A stretch of DNA of 64,000 nt from Armatimonas rosea (lineage in GTDB: Bacteria; Armatimonadota; Armatimonadia; Armatimonadales; Armatimonadaceae): the NCBI RefSeq assembly GCF_014202505.1, contig NZ_JACHGW010000003.1, forward strand, positions 62,001-126,000, written 5' to 3'. The notes beneath the pieces are model-generated. The model was not told the origin of the DNA and searched no databases. It saw only the letters and a program-made list of their open reading frames with translations. Numbering within the stretch: the stretch's first letter is position 1; each line of letters opens with the position of its first letter. The position numbers were made by a program, and so were the translations under genes. Of this stretch, positions 1 to 7,997 are shown piece by piece.

Positions 1-1
1 G

Positions 2-508
2 GTGCAGAAGCTCCTCACACCGCAGGGCTTCTTCCTCTCCCACGATGAGCTGCGCACCGCGGGCTGGAGCGCCGACTCTCAGGCCACGGGCAAGACTCCC
101 GGAGCACTGCTCGCCGAGAATGTCAAGACCTGTATCGCCTACGCCCGCCAGACCGCACCCCGCGCCGAGCTGGTCGCCTGGTCGGATATGTTCGATCCGT
201 TCCACAACGCCGTGGACAACTACTACCTCGTGCGCGGCAGCCTCGCGGGAAGCTGGGAAGGCTTGGCCAAAGACGTGCAGATCATGAACTGGAACTCGGG
301 GAAGGCCAAGGAGAGCCTGGACTTCTTCGCCAAGCGCGGCCACTCGCAGATTTTAGCGGGCTACTACGACAGCAACCCCAGCGCGATCAAGGGCTGGCTC
401 GCCACCGCCAAGGCCCTGGGCGGCGCACGGGTCACGGGGGTGATGTACACGACCTGGGCCAATAACTACAGCCAGCTAGAGGCATTCGCAAAAGCGGCGT
501 GGGGTTAA
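2..508 (+). CDS. C-terminal part of a GH20-like glycoside hydrolase (5' end outside window)
   Basis: The reading frame is open at the window edge, so only the last 168 or so residues are visible and the real start lies upstream. An SHDELR segment near visible residue 13 resembles the Asp-Glu catalytic pair of family 20 hexosaminidase-type (beta/alpha)8 barrels. The later MNWN and AGYYD segments, and a TTWANNY segment close to the C-terminus, would fit late barrel strands of such enzymes. No membrane segment or C-terminal sorting tail is seen. The GH20 assignment rests on motif resemblance only; another glycosidase barrel family is possible. The next gene follows after a 189-base gap that holds a structured repeat. 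Confidence 0.5.
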   Translation: MQKLLTPQGFFLSHDELRTAGWSADSQATGKTPGALLAENVKTCIAYARQTAPRAELVAWSDMFDPFHNAVDNYYLVRGSLAGSWEGLAKDVQIMNWNSGKAKESLDFFAKRGHSQILAGYYDSNPSAIKGWLATAKALGGARVTGVMYTTWANNYSQLEAFAKAAWG

Positions 509-514
509 AAAACC

Positions 515-630
515 AGACAACGAGTGTCCGGGCTTGAGAGGGCTACGGCTGCCTTCGCAGCCAACCGAGCTTAGTGCTCGCGAAGGCGAGCGTCGCCCTT
601 TTAAGCCCAAGGACTCGTTCCTGGGGCAAC
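515..630. repeat. Structured intergenic palindrome, copy R1
   Basis: The arms at 530-543 and 595-608 pair over 14 bp with two G-U pairs, and outer arms AACGAGT (519-525) and ACTCGTT (613-619) extend the stem. Inside are a 6-bp hairpin at 547-562 with loop CTTC and a 5-bp hairpin at 566-580. The right half (about 596-626) is nearly the same as 14505-14538 (copy R2), which makes this a dispersed element and not just a local terminator. Confidence 0.7.
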
Positions 631-685
631 TCGTGGTTCCGGCAACGTGTTCCTCGGGCTAATCTCGGGCCATTTCCTGAGCAGG

Positions 686-691
686 TATAAT
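686..691 (+). promoter_or_regulatory. Leaderless-type -10 box of the M1 peptidase gene
   Basis: TATAAT lies six bases before the ATG at 698. No Shine-Dalgarno sequence fits between them, so the transcript probably starts at or next to the start codon. This also decides the start against the upstream in-frame GTG at 647. Confidence 0.65.
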
Positions 692-697
692 GCCCGC

Positions 698-2836
698 ATG
701 TATCGTCACCGCCTTTTCTTAACCCTTCTTGCCCTCGGAATCGCCGCCGTGCCCACCCTGGCACAGCGAGGTGGGGGGAATCCCTTTGCACCGCCCGCGG
801 CCAAGCTCCAGTACGCCCCCGACCGGGACTTTGACCTTCAGCACCTGAAGGTGGAGCTCGATATCGACTGGCCCAATCGCAAGTTCACGGGGGCGTCCAC
901 CAACACAGTCGCGCCCTTGCGAGCGGGGCTCACGGTGCTGCACTTTCACGCAGGGAAGAATATCGAGGTGGCGACCGCCGATACTGAGGGAAAGCCACTG
1001 ACCTTTAAGCGCGACGGCGAGCTTCTCGCCGTGACCTTTCCGGCGCCTTTGGCAAAGGACAAGCCGCTCCTCGTGCGTTTTACGTATAAAGGCGGCGGGA
1101 TTCAGGGCGGGGGATTTGGTCAGGGCGATGGCTTCCACTGGATGAACCCCACCGAGAACAACAAGGACAAACAGGGCTTCTGGACCCAGGGGGAGACGTC
1201 GGGGAACCGCGAGTGGGCGGTGACCTGGGACTACCCCAACGACTTCACCACCACCGAGACCATCACGACGGTTCCGGCGGAGTGGAGTGTCGTGGGCAAT
1301 GGCCTCCCCCTGAGCGACACGGTCAAGAACGGCCGCCGGACGGTGCGCTGGAAGATGACCCAGCCCCATGCCACCTACCTCATGGCACTGGTCGCGGGGC
1401 CCTTTGACATTAAGAAAGACAAGTGGCGCGATGTGCCACTGTGGTATGTCGTTCCCAAGGGCTACGGCGACATGATCGATGCCAGCTTTGGCGACACCCC
1501 GGACATGCTGGAGTTCTTCTCCACCATCACCGGAGTCAAGTACGCCTGGCCCAAGTACGCCCAGAACGCCATGTACGACTTCGGCGGTGGCATGGAGAAT
1601 GTCTCGTCCACGACCCTAGGAATGGGCGCCCTCACCGACTTCCGCTCCGGCTTCCGAGGCATGGCCAGCCTCAACTCCCACGAGCTGGCCCACCAGTGGT
1701 TTGGGGATCTGGTGACCTGTAAGGACTGGGGCGAGGCCTGGCTCAACGAGAGCTTTGCGACTTTCTTCGAGACACTCTACATGGAGCATAGCCGGGGCAA
1801 GCACGCCTACGACCGGGAGATCGAGGGCAACATGCGCGCCTACTTTGGCGAGTCCCGCCGCTACAAGCGCCCCGTCTCCACCAACCTCTACCGCGACCCC
1901 GATGTGATGTTCGATAGCCACACCTACCCCAAGGGCGGCGTCATCCTCCACACCCTGCGGCGTCAGCTCGGGGATGCAGTGTTCTTTGGGGGGATCAAGA
2001 AATACCTCACCGAGCACCGCCACACCCCGGTGGAGTGGGAGGACCTCTGCCGCGCCTTTACGGACTACAGTGGGATCAACTGCGAGCCGTTCTTCCAGCA
2101 GTGGCTCCTCAAGCCCGGCCACCCCGTGCTGGAGTACGACTGGAAGTGGGACGAGGCCACGAGCGAGGTGGTGCTCTCGGTCAAGCAGACCCAGGACACC
2201 GCCGATGGCACCCCGATCTACACGATTCCTACCAAGGTGGGGCTGATCCGAGATAGTCTCAACCGCGTCCCGGTAACCCTCAGTGCCGCTGAGCAGGTCT
2301 TTCGGATCAAGGCCACCTCGAAGCCTGCCGCGGTGATCCTCGACCCGGATCATGACTTCCTCCGTGAGCTCAAGCACGACTTCGCCCCCGACGAGCTGCT
2401 ACCGATCCTCAAGTACGCACCGGTTGGGCTGGATAAGACCATCGCGATGCAGGGCCTCCTCACCGACACCCCATCGGAGGCCGCCGTCGCCGCGATCGCA
2501 GCCCTCGGCAAGGCAGATGCAGAGCGCTTCCCCGCACTGGCGAGCCTGGACGGTCTCGGTCGGCTGGAGCGTGAGGACCTTCGTCCCTTGTGGCGTGGCC
2601 TGCTCACCCACGTCAGCGATGCCCGGCGCGGCGATGCCATCCGTGCCCTCGGCAAGCTCAAGCACGACCCAGCCGATGCCAAGCTCTTGATCGGGCTGCT
2701 CACGGAGAAGGAGACCTACTCCAACTGCGCCGCGATCGCCACGGTTCTGGATGTATGGGACGATAAAGCCTACGCGACGGAGATCGCGAAGGCGAAGAAG
2801 CTCGCCCAGCGGCCCCGTCGCGGCGGGGGACGGTAG
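698..2836 (+). CDS. Secreted M1-family (gluzincin) metallopeptidase
   Basis: The product has 712 residues and begins with a signal peptide (MYRHRLFLTLLALGIAAVP, cleavage near the TLAQ segment). It has the M1 signature: the exopeptidase motif GGGMEN, then HELAH at 328-332, with the third zinc ligand Glu351 in WLNES. M1 enzymes are zinc aminopeptidases; with a signal peptide this one should act in the periplasm or outside the cell on peptides. A helical region of about 150 residues follows the catalytic domain. The ATG at 698 is preferred because the -10 box and signal peptide both fit it. The stop is two bases before the next gene, suggesting cotranscription with the oxidoreductase and P450. 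Confidence 0.9.
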   Translation: MYRHRLFLTLLALGIAAVPTLAQRGGGNPFAPPAAKLQYAPDRDFDLQHLKVELDIDWPNRKFTGASTNTVAPLRAGLTVLHFHAGKNIEVATADTEGKPLTFKRDGELLAVTFPAPLAKDKPLLVRFTYKGGGIQGGGFGQGDGFHWMNPTENNKDKQGFWTQGETSGNREWAVTWDYPNDFTTTETITTVPAEWSVVGNGLPLSDTVKNGRRTVRWKMTQPHATYLMALVAGPFDIKKDKWRDVPLWYVVPKGYGDMIDASFGDTPDMLEFFSTITGVKYAWPKYAQNAMYDFGGGMENVSSTTLGMGALTDFRSGFRGMASLNSHELAHQWFGDLVTCKDWGEAWLNESFATFFETLYMEHSRGKHAYDREIEGNMRAYFGESRRYKRPVSTNLYRDPDVMFDSHTYPKGGVILHTLRRQLGDAVFFGGIKKYLTEHRHTPVEWEDLCRAFTDYSGINCEPFFQQWLLKPGHPVLEYDWKWDEATSEVVLSVKQTQDTADGTPIYTIPTKVGLIRDSLNRVPVTLSAAEQVFRIKATSKPAAVILDPDHDFLRELKHDFAPDELLPILKYAPVGLDKTIAMQGLLTDTPSEAAVAAIAALGKADAERFPALASLDGLGRLEREDLRPLWRGLLTHVSDARRGDAIRALGKLKHDPADAKLLIGLLTEKETYSNCAAIATVLDVWDDKAYATEIAKAKKLAQRPRRGGGR

Positions 2837-2838
2837 CG

Positions 2839-3813
2839 ATGGAAGCCGTTCGGTTTGGGGTTTTAGGGTGTGCCCGCGTGTTTGAGCGCCGCATGGCACC
2901 GGCGCTGAAGCGTGCGGGAAATGCGGTGCTCCATGCGGTCGCCTCACGCTCCCCGGAGAAAGCGACTGCCACAGCCCAGAGACACGGTGCGGCCAAGGCC
3001 TACGGTAGCTACGAGGCCCTCCTCGCCGATTCGGAGATCGAGGCGGTCTACATTCCCCTGCCCAACGACCAGCACGCGGAGTGGACCGTAAAAGCCTTGG
3101 CGGCAGGAAAGCATGTCCTGTGCGACAAGCCCCTCGCGCTCTCGGTTGCGGAGGCGGAGTGGATGGCGGGTGCGGCATCGGCATCGGGGCTGCGGCTGAT
3201 GGAGGGCTTTATGTACCGTCACCACCCCCAGCACCAGAAGGTCTTCGAGGTCCTGCGGAGCGGTGCGATTGGCGAGCCCGTGCACTTCCGTGGAGTCTTC
3301 ACCTACCCTGCCACAGCGGACCACGCCGGTATCCGCTGGAACCCCGCGCAGGGTGGCGGGGCGTTTTTGGATGTCGGGGTCTACCCGCTCAACGCCGCCC
3401 GCTGGCTCTTTGGCAACGAGCCCACTGAGGCCAAGGCGCTGGCCGTCCGCGATACCGCCACGGGCGTAGACATCCACACCGCGGCGCTCCTCGCCTTCCC
3501 CGGAGGGCGCACGGCGAGCCTGGTTGCCGGCTTCGACCAAGCCTTCACCAGTCGCTACGAGCTCATCGGGCGGGAAGGGAGCATCGTCGCCGAGCGCGCC
3601 TTTCAAGTTGGGGAGAGCGGCGTCCGGGTGATCGTCAAGGCCAACAACTCCGACACAGAAGAGGTCTTCTTCTTCGAGCATGTCGATCAGTTCCAGCTCG
3701 AAGTGGAGCACTTCGCCGCCTGTGTGCGTGACCCTCAGCTCTCTTTAGAGCCCGGCGAGGATGGTGTTTTGCAAGCCCGAGCGCAAGAGCTTGTCCGAAG
3801 CGCAGCGCAATGA
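2839..3813 (+). CDS. Gfo/Idh/MocA-family NAD(P)-dependent oxidoreductase
   Basis: The 324-residue product starts with a Rossmann fold (FGVLGCARVF), has the family's Lys-Pro segment as VLCDKPLAL near residue 95, and the GFMYRHHPQ segment typical of this family. The members oxidise or reduce sugars, inositols and related polyols in the cytoplasm; the substrate cannot be read from sequence. It starts two bases after the M1 peptidase and its TGA stop overlaps the ATG of the P450 gene (ATGA), so the three genes are probably one operon. A second, only distantly similar family member is at 60663-61790. Confidence 0.88.
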   Translation: MEAVRFGVLGCARVFERRMAPALKRAGNAVLHAVASRSPEKATATAQRHGAAKAYGSYEALLADSEIEAVYIPLPNDQHAEWTVKALAAGKHVLCDKPLALSVAEAEWMAGAASASGLRLMEGFMYRHHPQHQKVFEVLRSGAIGEPVHFRGVFTYPATADHAGIRWNPAQGGGAFLDVGVYPLNAARWLFGNEPTEAKALAVRDTATGVDIHTAALLAFPGGRTASLVAGFDQAFTSRYELIGREGSIVAERAFQVGESGVRVIVKANNSDTEEVFFFEHVDQFQLEVEHFAACVRDPQLSLEPGEDGVLQARAQELVRSAAQ

Positions 3814-4892
3814 GCGAGCTGGTCTTTCGCACCCACGCCGCCTGCAGCGAGGCGCTTCGCCATCCGGGGCTCTCGGCGGCGCGGTTTCAGGGCTGGTCGC
3901 CGCAGGGAGCCAATGCCTTGGAGCGGGCCTATGCACTCCTTGGGCTCCAGATGGTCTTCACCGATCCGCCCGCGCATACGCGGCTCCGGGGACTGGTGAC
4001 TAAGGCATTTACCCCACGGGTGATCGAGGGCCTGCGTGAGACCATCGAGGGGATCACGGGGAGCCTGCTCGATACGGTCACACCTGGGCAACCTTGGGAT
4101 GCGGTCGCGACAGTGGCGTACCCTCTGCCCGTGAGTGTCATCGCGGAGATGCTCGGGATTCCCGCGAGCGACCGGGCACAGTTCAAGCGCTGGTCCGACG
4201 ACTTCTTCACGCTCCTCGATGGGGGGCTACCGAACTTAGGCGAGGTCGGGCTGGCACGGAGCTTGGCGGAGTTTACGGCCTATATTCGTGCTCGGATCGA
4301 GCCTCTGCGCCGTCAGCCACGCCTAGACCTGCTCTCCGCGCTGGTCCGCGCCCGCCACGAAGACGACCGCCTCAGCGACGACGAGCTCCTGGCCAACACG
4401 CTACTCTTGCTCGCGGCGGGCCACGAGACCACGACGAGCCTGATCGGAAGTGGGCTGTGGCTCTTGCTTACCCACCCCGAGCAGCGTGAGAAACTCGTGG
4501 CTTACCCAAGCCTCTGGCCTCTAGCGGTTGAGGAGTTTCTGCGCTACGAGCCCCCTGTGCAGTGGACCAGCCGGATCGCCAAGGAGCCCCTGATACTAGC
4601 CGGCGAGAGTGTTGCAACGGGCGACTGGGTCTTGCTCGAGCTCGCGGCCGCCAATCGCGACTCCCTGATGTTTCCTGCCCCCGAGCTACTCGACATCACA
4701 CGCCCCGACAACAAGCACCTCGCCTTTGGTTACGGGCCACACTACTGCTTGGGGGCCGCACTGGCACGGCTGGAGGCACAGCTCGCGCTCTCGGCGGTTC
4801 TGAGCCGCTTTCCCGCACTTCGGCTTGCCGGCGAGCCTGTCTGGAAGCCAAGCTTCACGTTTCGCGGCTTGGAGCGGCTCCAGGTACAATAG
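3810..4892 (+). CDS. Bacterial cytochrome P450
   Basis: The 360-residue product carries the three P450 hallmarks: the I-helix oxygen-binding motif AGHETTTS (from residue 203), an ExxR-type EEFLRYEPP segment, and the heme loop FGYGPHYCLG with the proximal ligand Cys313. It is soluble, class I-like, and slightly shorter than the usual 400 residues because the N-terminus is short. Substrate and redox partner are unknown; no ferredoxin or ferredoxin reductase gene is nearby. Translation is coupled to the upstream oxidoreductase by a four-base ATGA overlap. Confidence 0.92.
   Translation: MSELVFRTHAACSEALRHPGLSAARFQGWSPQGANALERAYALLGLQMVFTDPPAHTRLRGLVTKAFTPRVIEGLRETIEGITGSLLDTVTPGQPWDAVATVAYPLPVSVIAEMLGIPASDRAQFKRWSDDFFTLLDGGLPNLGEVGLARSLAEFTAYIRARIEPLRRQPRLDLLSALVRARHEDDRLSDDELLANTLLLLAAGHETTTSLIGSGLWLLLTHPEQREKLVAYPSLWPLAVEEFLRYEPPVQWTSRIAKEPLILAGESVATGDWVLLELAAANRDSLMFPAPELLDITRPDNKHLAFGYGPHYCLGAALARLEAQLALSAVLSRFPALRLAGEPVWKPSFTFRGLERLQVQ
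4885..4890 (+). promoter_or_regulatory. Leaderless-type -10 box inside the P450 3' end
   Basis: TACAAT lies seven bases before the ATG at 4898 and overlaps the last codons of the P450 gene. It would give the following small gene its own promoter inside the operon. Confidence 0.5.
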
Positions 4893-4897
4893 GCAGT

Positions 4898-5530
4898 ATG
4901 GAAGTCGTACTGCCGGTTGTGCTCCTGCTGGTTCTTGGTGGCTTCGGTGCCCTTGTGGCACGGAGTGTCAAGCGCCGTAAGGACTTTCTGACGTCGCCGC
5001 TGCTGGGCGAGGCAGAGCTACCTGATCTGGTAACCGACCAGCGCGTGACGGGGACACTCCGGCGGCTCTGGCGCGATCCCAAGCAAGGGCTTCCCTTGGC
5101 AGAGCTGGGGCTGGCGGGGAGAAACCTGCCGTTCTGCGCCACCGACCTTGCCACCGAGGGAGAGCGCTACAAGACCGCGGTTGGCAAGCCTACCACCCTT
5201 GCGCTCTATGGCCTGGCGACCCTGGCTCCGGGGGGTATCGAGGCCATGAAGGAGCAGATTCGCGATGCCGATAAAGTCCCCGCCGATAGCGTCCTCCTGG
5301 TGCGCGAGGGCGAGCTGGAGAACGACTATGTCGTGATCTGCCGCCTCCTGAGCCAGCGCGAGGCGCTCTGGGGAGAGCTCCCCTTGGTGGTCTACCGAGC
5401 GCAGGTGCTCCGCTCCCCTGAGCTCAGCCTGGAGCTAGAGCTCGCGGTCGTGCGGCAAGACGGCGACACAACGCTTCCCGATAACTCCCTGGCCCACGGC
5501 TCCGTGCGCCTCTTTGGATACTTACCCTGA
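4898..5530 (+). CDS. Membrane-anchored protein of unknown function
   Basis: The 210-residue product has one N-terminal membrane helix (about residues 3-21, rich in V and L) followed by RSVKRRKD, which predicts a cytoplasmic soluble domain of about 180 residues. I do not recognise the domain. The gene begins six bases after the P450 stop, with a TACAAT box seven bases upstream of the ATG. Base composition matches the neighbours. Confidence 0.65.
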   Translation: MEVVLPVVLLLVLGGFGALVARSVKRRKDFLTSPLLGEAELPDLVTDQRVTGTLRRLWRDPKQGLPLAELGLAGRNLPFCATDLATEGERYKTAVGKPTTLALYGLATLAPGGIEAMKEQIRDADKVPADSVLLVREGELENDYVVICRLLSQREALWGELPLVVYRAQVLRSPELSLELELAVVRQDGDTTLPDNSLAHGSVRLFGYLP

Positions 5531-5556
5531 CACACGAAACAAACGGAGGTCTAGAG

Positions 5557-6003
5557 ATGGGGAGTCGCAACTTAGCGGTAAATTATGCAAACATTCTTCG
5601 CGCAAACAAGATCGTTGGCGAGCTGCTCAGGAAATGTCATGTTGAGAGCGATCTACGGAGCTCTGACATTCAGAGTACCCTAAATAAAGAAAATGACTAC
5701 AGATGCCTGACGTTGATCTACATGAATCTCAGGAATGCAGAATCGGGTATGGGCTTCAACGAAGAGCTGCACCGTCCTGATATCGATTTCACTTGTCGCA
5801 ATATCGATGTTGTGATGATGAGCTGCTTGCGCCGTATTGTCTCGATAGATAAGAGCCCTTTTGAGAAGACAAAACTGCTTCTGGCAGTAGACCACCGAGA
5901 AGAAACTATAGAGGCGATTTGTGAGTACGTGAGCCAGACTCACGGTAAGAAAAGCCACGATTATATACTGAGTTATGCCGCCAAACAATACTTCGATCGC
6001 TAA
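5557..6003 (+). CDS. Small AT-rich hypothetical protein
   Basis: The 148-residue product is charged and apparently soluble, has five cysteines and no recognised domain. It has a strong Shine-Dalgarno site, GGAGGT at 5545-5550, six bases before the ATG. The gene is visibly richer in A and T than its neighbours and uses AT-ending codons that they avoid, suggesting recent acquisition. A predominantly helical fold with a C-terminal YILSYAAKQYF segment is likely. No function is proposed. Confidence 0.6.
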   Translation: MGSRNLAVNYANILRANKIVGELLRKCHVESDLRSSDIQSTLNKENDYRCLTLIYMNLRNAESGMGFNEELHRPDIDFTCRNIDVVMMSCLRRIVSIDKSPFEKTKLLLAVDHREETIEAICEYVSQTHGKKSHDYILSYAAKQYFDR

Positions 6004-6012
6004 AGGAAAACG

Positions 6013-6450
6013 ATGAACCCGCTCCCTGAGAACCACCCACTCCACGCCCCTGCCGCCGTCTTGCTCGCCCGCGCCGAGGCACCACTCTGCCCGAAAGCGC
6101 CCTGGCAGCCCGGCTTGCTGACAGGCATGACCGCCGGCTCGTACAATCTCCGGGCACTGCTGCACCTCCTCAACGATGACCTGGAGGCGGCACACAAGCT
6201 GGTCCAGGTGCACGAGGAGGACAGCACGGCCAACTACATCCACCAGCTGGTCCACCGGCGTGAGGGCGACTGGGGCAATACCCGCTACTGGGTGGGGATG
6301 ACTGGCGCGCACCCGTTCTACGCCGAGTTTGGCAACGGCACCGCCCGCGAGCGCGTGGACCTCTGCCAGCGCAATGCACCGGGCGCGGCGGCTCTCGCCT
6401 GGGACGAGCTAGTAGGGCTCCTGGCTTGGGTCGTCCGCGAGGGGCGCTAG
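6013..6450 (+). CDS. Conserved-type hypothetical protein with HRxEGD motif
   Basis: The 145-residue soluble product contains ANYIHQLVHRREGDWGNTRY, a pattern I associate with uncharacterised proteins of several environmental phyla in which a helix bearing His residues precedes an EGD..N..YW segment. It begins nine bases after the previous gene, with an AAAGGAAAA site upstream. Its last 42 bases overlap the end of the convergent gene at 6409-6987. Function unknown. Confidence 0.65.
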   Translation: MNPLPENHPLHAPAAVLLARAEAPLCPKAPWQPGLLTGMTAGSYNLRALLHLLNDDLEAAHKLVQVHEEDSTANYIHQLVHRREGDWGNTRYWVGMTGAHPFYAEFGNGTARERVDLCQRNAPGAAALAWDELVGLLAWVVREGR

Positions 6451-6987
6451 GCTATCGCGGTAGGCAAGTATCTGGGCGGCAAGCGAGACGCCCTTCTGCT
6501 GAAATGGGACCGCATTGAGCCCGATCCCGCCCGGAATCCACGCCAGCCAGAGAAGCCGACCTTGCTTGCCCAGACCCCGCCGGATGCGGCGAAAGTCGCC
6601 TTCGATCTTGAGGATGGGAATCCCCAGAAAGTGGGTGTCTTGGAGCGCGCGAATCTCACTCCAGGGGATGGGGCCGAAGGTGGGGGTGCCGACAATGGTG
6701 AGGCCCTCTTCGCTTAGGTAGTACGCAGGGCGCGCCACCGCCTCCGTGGCGCTTCCCAGCTGGCGCTTTTTCCCCTGTTGCTTAAACCACCAGAGCAACC
6801 CCACCATCAGGAACATGTCCGCTAGCATGGCGTAGGCAATGACAGCAACCCCTTGCTTCCAGGCGACACAGGCAGTCAGCCCCAGAAAGCCAATCACCAG
6901 AAAGAGTACCCAGCTGTAGCCCCGGCGAAAGCGCAGGTTACCTGCGGTGGGCGCGATGACGAGAGGGGCGTGCCGCTGTTGTTGCAT
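6409..6987 (-). CDS. Two-helix membrane protein, PH-like, paralogue of 58109-58600
   Basis: The 192-residue product has two membrane helices (about residues 25-43 and 47-67), then a soluble domain with LSEEGLTIVG, IPWSEIRAL and LGIPILKI. The same architecture and order of motifs occur in the product of 58109-58600 (LSHEGL, IPWETIAEI, LGLPFLKL), so they are paralogues. The pattern resembles small bacterial membrane proteins with a PH-like beta domain; this is inference. The ATG has a TATAAT box six bases upstream and no Shine-Dalgarno site. Confidence 0.65.
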   Translation of the reverse strand: MQQQRHAPLVIAPTAGNLRFRRGYSWVLFLVIGFLGLTACVAWKQGVAVIAYAMLADMFLMVGLLWWFKQQGKKRQLGSATEAVARPAYYLSEEGLTIVGTPTFGPIPWSEIRALQDTHFLGIPILKIEGDFRRIRRGLGKQGRLLWLAWIPGGIGLNAVPFQQKGVSLAAQILAYRDSLAPLADDPSQEPY

Positions 6988-6992
6988 GGCTG

Positions 6993-6999
6993 TATTATA
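6993..6999. promoter_or_regulatory. Overlapping divergent -10 boxes
   Basis: The seven bases TATTATA read TATTAT on the plus strand (6993-6998) and TATAAT on the minus strand (6994-6999). The minus-strand box is six bases from the ATG at 6987 (leaderless). The plus-strand box is 21 bases from the ATG at 7020, which has a GAGGAG ribosome site. Two polymerases could not use both boxes at the same time. Confidence 0.55.
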
Positions 7000-7019
7000 G
7001 GCCAGAGGAGACAGAGGCG

Positions 7020-7997
7020 ATGCCGCAGGTTTTTAAAGATGCAATCGATAGCTTTGTGGAGCAGGAGCGTGCCAACCAGCGCATTCCCGGGCTCTCCATC
7101 GCGCTGGTGAGTGGGGGAAAGCTACGCAAGGCCGCGGGCTACGGCCAGCTCAATGTGGAGACCGGAACCCCCGCGACCGCGGAGACGGTCTACCAGCTCG
7201 CCTCGGTGACCAAGCAGGTGATCGCGGCGGCGGTCGTTCTTCTGGAGCAGGAGGGGCAGCTCACGCTCACCGATCCGGTCGCCAAGCACCTGCCCGGCAC
7301 CCCCGCCAGCTGGGAGAAGATCACCCTCCTGAACCTGCTCACGCACACGTCGGGGCTGGTCACCGATGAGCCGCTGGACCTCGCCAAGAGCTACACCGAG
7401 GCCGATGCGGTGGCGGCAGTCAAGCCCCTGCCCCTGCGCTTTGCCCCCGGCGAGCGCCATAGCTACTGCAACTTCGGCTTTGTGCTCCTGGGCGAGGTGA
7501 TCCGTCAGCGAACCGGGCAGCGCTGGGACGAGTTCCTGCAGACGCGCTTCTTTCGCCCCCTCAACATGAGCACCACCCGGCGTCACAACCTGCGCACCGT
7601 GGTCACCGGGCGCGCCGCCGGCTACGCACTGGAGGGGGAGGCATTGGTCAATGTGCCGTCGTGGACCCGGGACTTTGCCAGTGGCGGCTTGCTAACCACC
7701 GTGGGGGACCTAGCCAAGTGGGACGAGATGCTCCGCCAGGGGACGATCCTCAAGCCCGAGTCCCGGGCGCGGCTCTTTGAGCCCGTGGTGCTCAACAACA
7801 AAAAGACCTACCCCTATGGCCTCGGCTGGAACCTTGTCGGAGAGCCAGGAAAGCGCATCGCGGAGCACGGCGGGAGCCGGCCCGGCTTTGCGACCCACTT
7901 CTGGCGTGAGCTCGATGGTGACCGCTCGGTGATTGTCCTGGCGAACCGTGGCGCCGATGTGGGACGGATCGCCCAGGGGATTGTCCAGCGCGCCTAG
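7020..7997 (+). CDS. Serine hydrolase of the beta-lactamase class C/esterase fold
   Basis: The 325-residue product has the three active-site elements of this superfamily: SVTK at 62-65 (nucleophile Ser62, Lys65), the YxN-type motif Tyr149-Cys-Asn151, and HGG in EHGGSRPG in place of KTG. Such proteins are usually esterases or peptidases acting on D-amino-acid-containing or ester substrates and are only rarely true beta-lactamases. There is no signal peptide, so it is probably cytoplasmic. Its TAG stop and the stop of the convergent gene lie in the same CTAG at 7994-7997. Confidence 0.88.
   Translation: MPQVFKDAIDSFVEQERANQRIPGLSIALVSGGKLRKAAGYGQLNVETGTPATAETVYQLASVTKQVIAAAVVLLEQEGQLTLTDPVAKHLPGTPASWEKITLLNLLTHTSGLVTDEPLDLAKSYTEADAVAAVKPLPLRFAPGERHSYCNFGFVLLGEVIRQRTGQRWDEFLQTRFFRPLNMSTTRRHNLRTVVTGRAAGYALEGEALVNVPSWTRDFASGGLLTTVGDLAKWDEMLRQGTILKPESRARLFEPVVLNNKKTYPYGLGWNLVGEPGKRIAEHGGSRPGFATHFWRELDGDRSVIVLANRGADVGRIAQGIVQRA

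Noticed and set aside
719-1369. Antisense frame of 216 codons inside the M1 peptidase gene
   Set aside because: GC-rich coding DNA produces long antisense frames; no ribosome site or -10 box precedes it and the product has no sensible pattern.
7020-7997. True beta-lactamase
   Set aside because: It has the fold motifs, but no signal peptide and HGG in place of KTG, which points to an esterase or peptidase.
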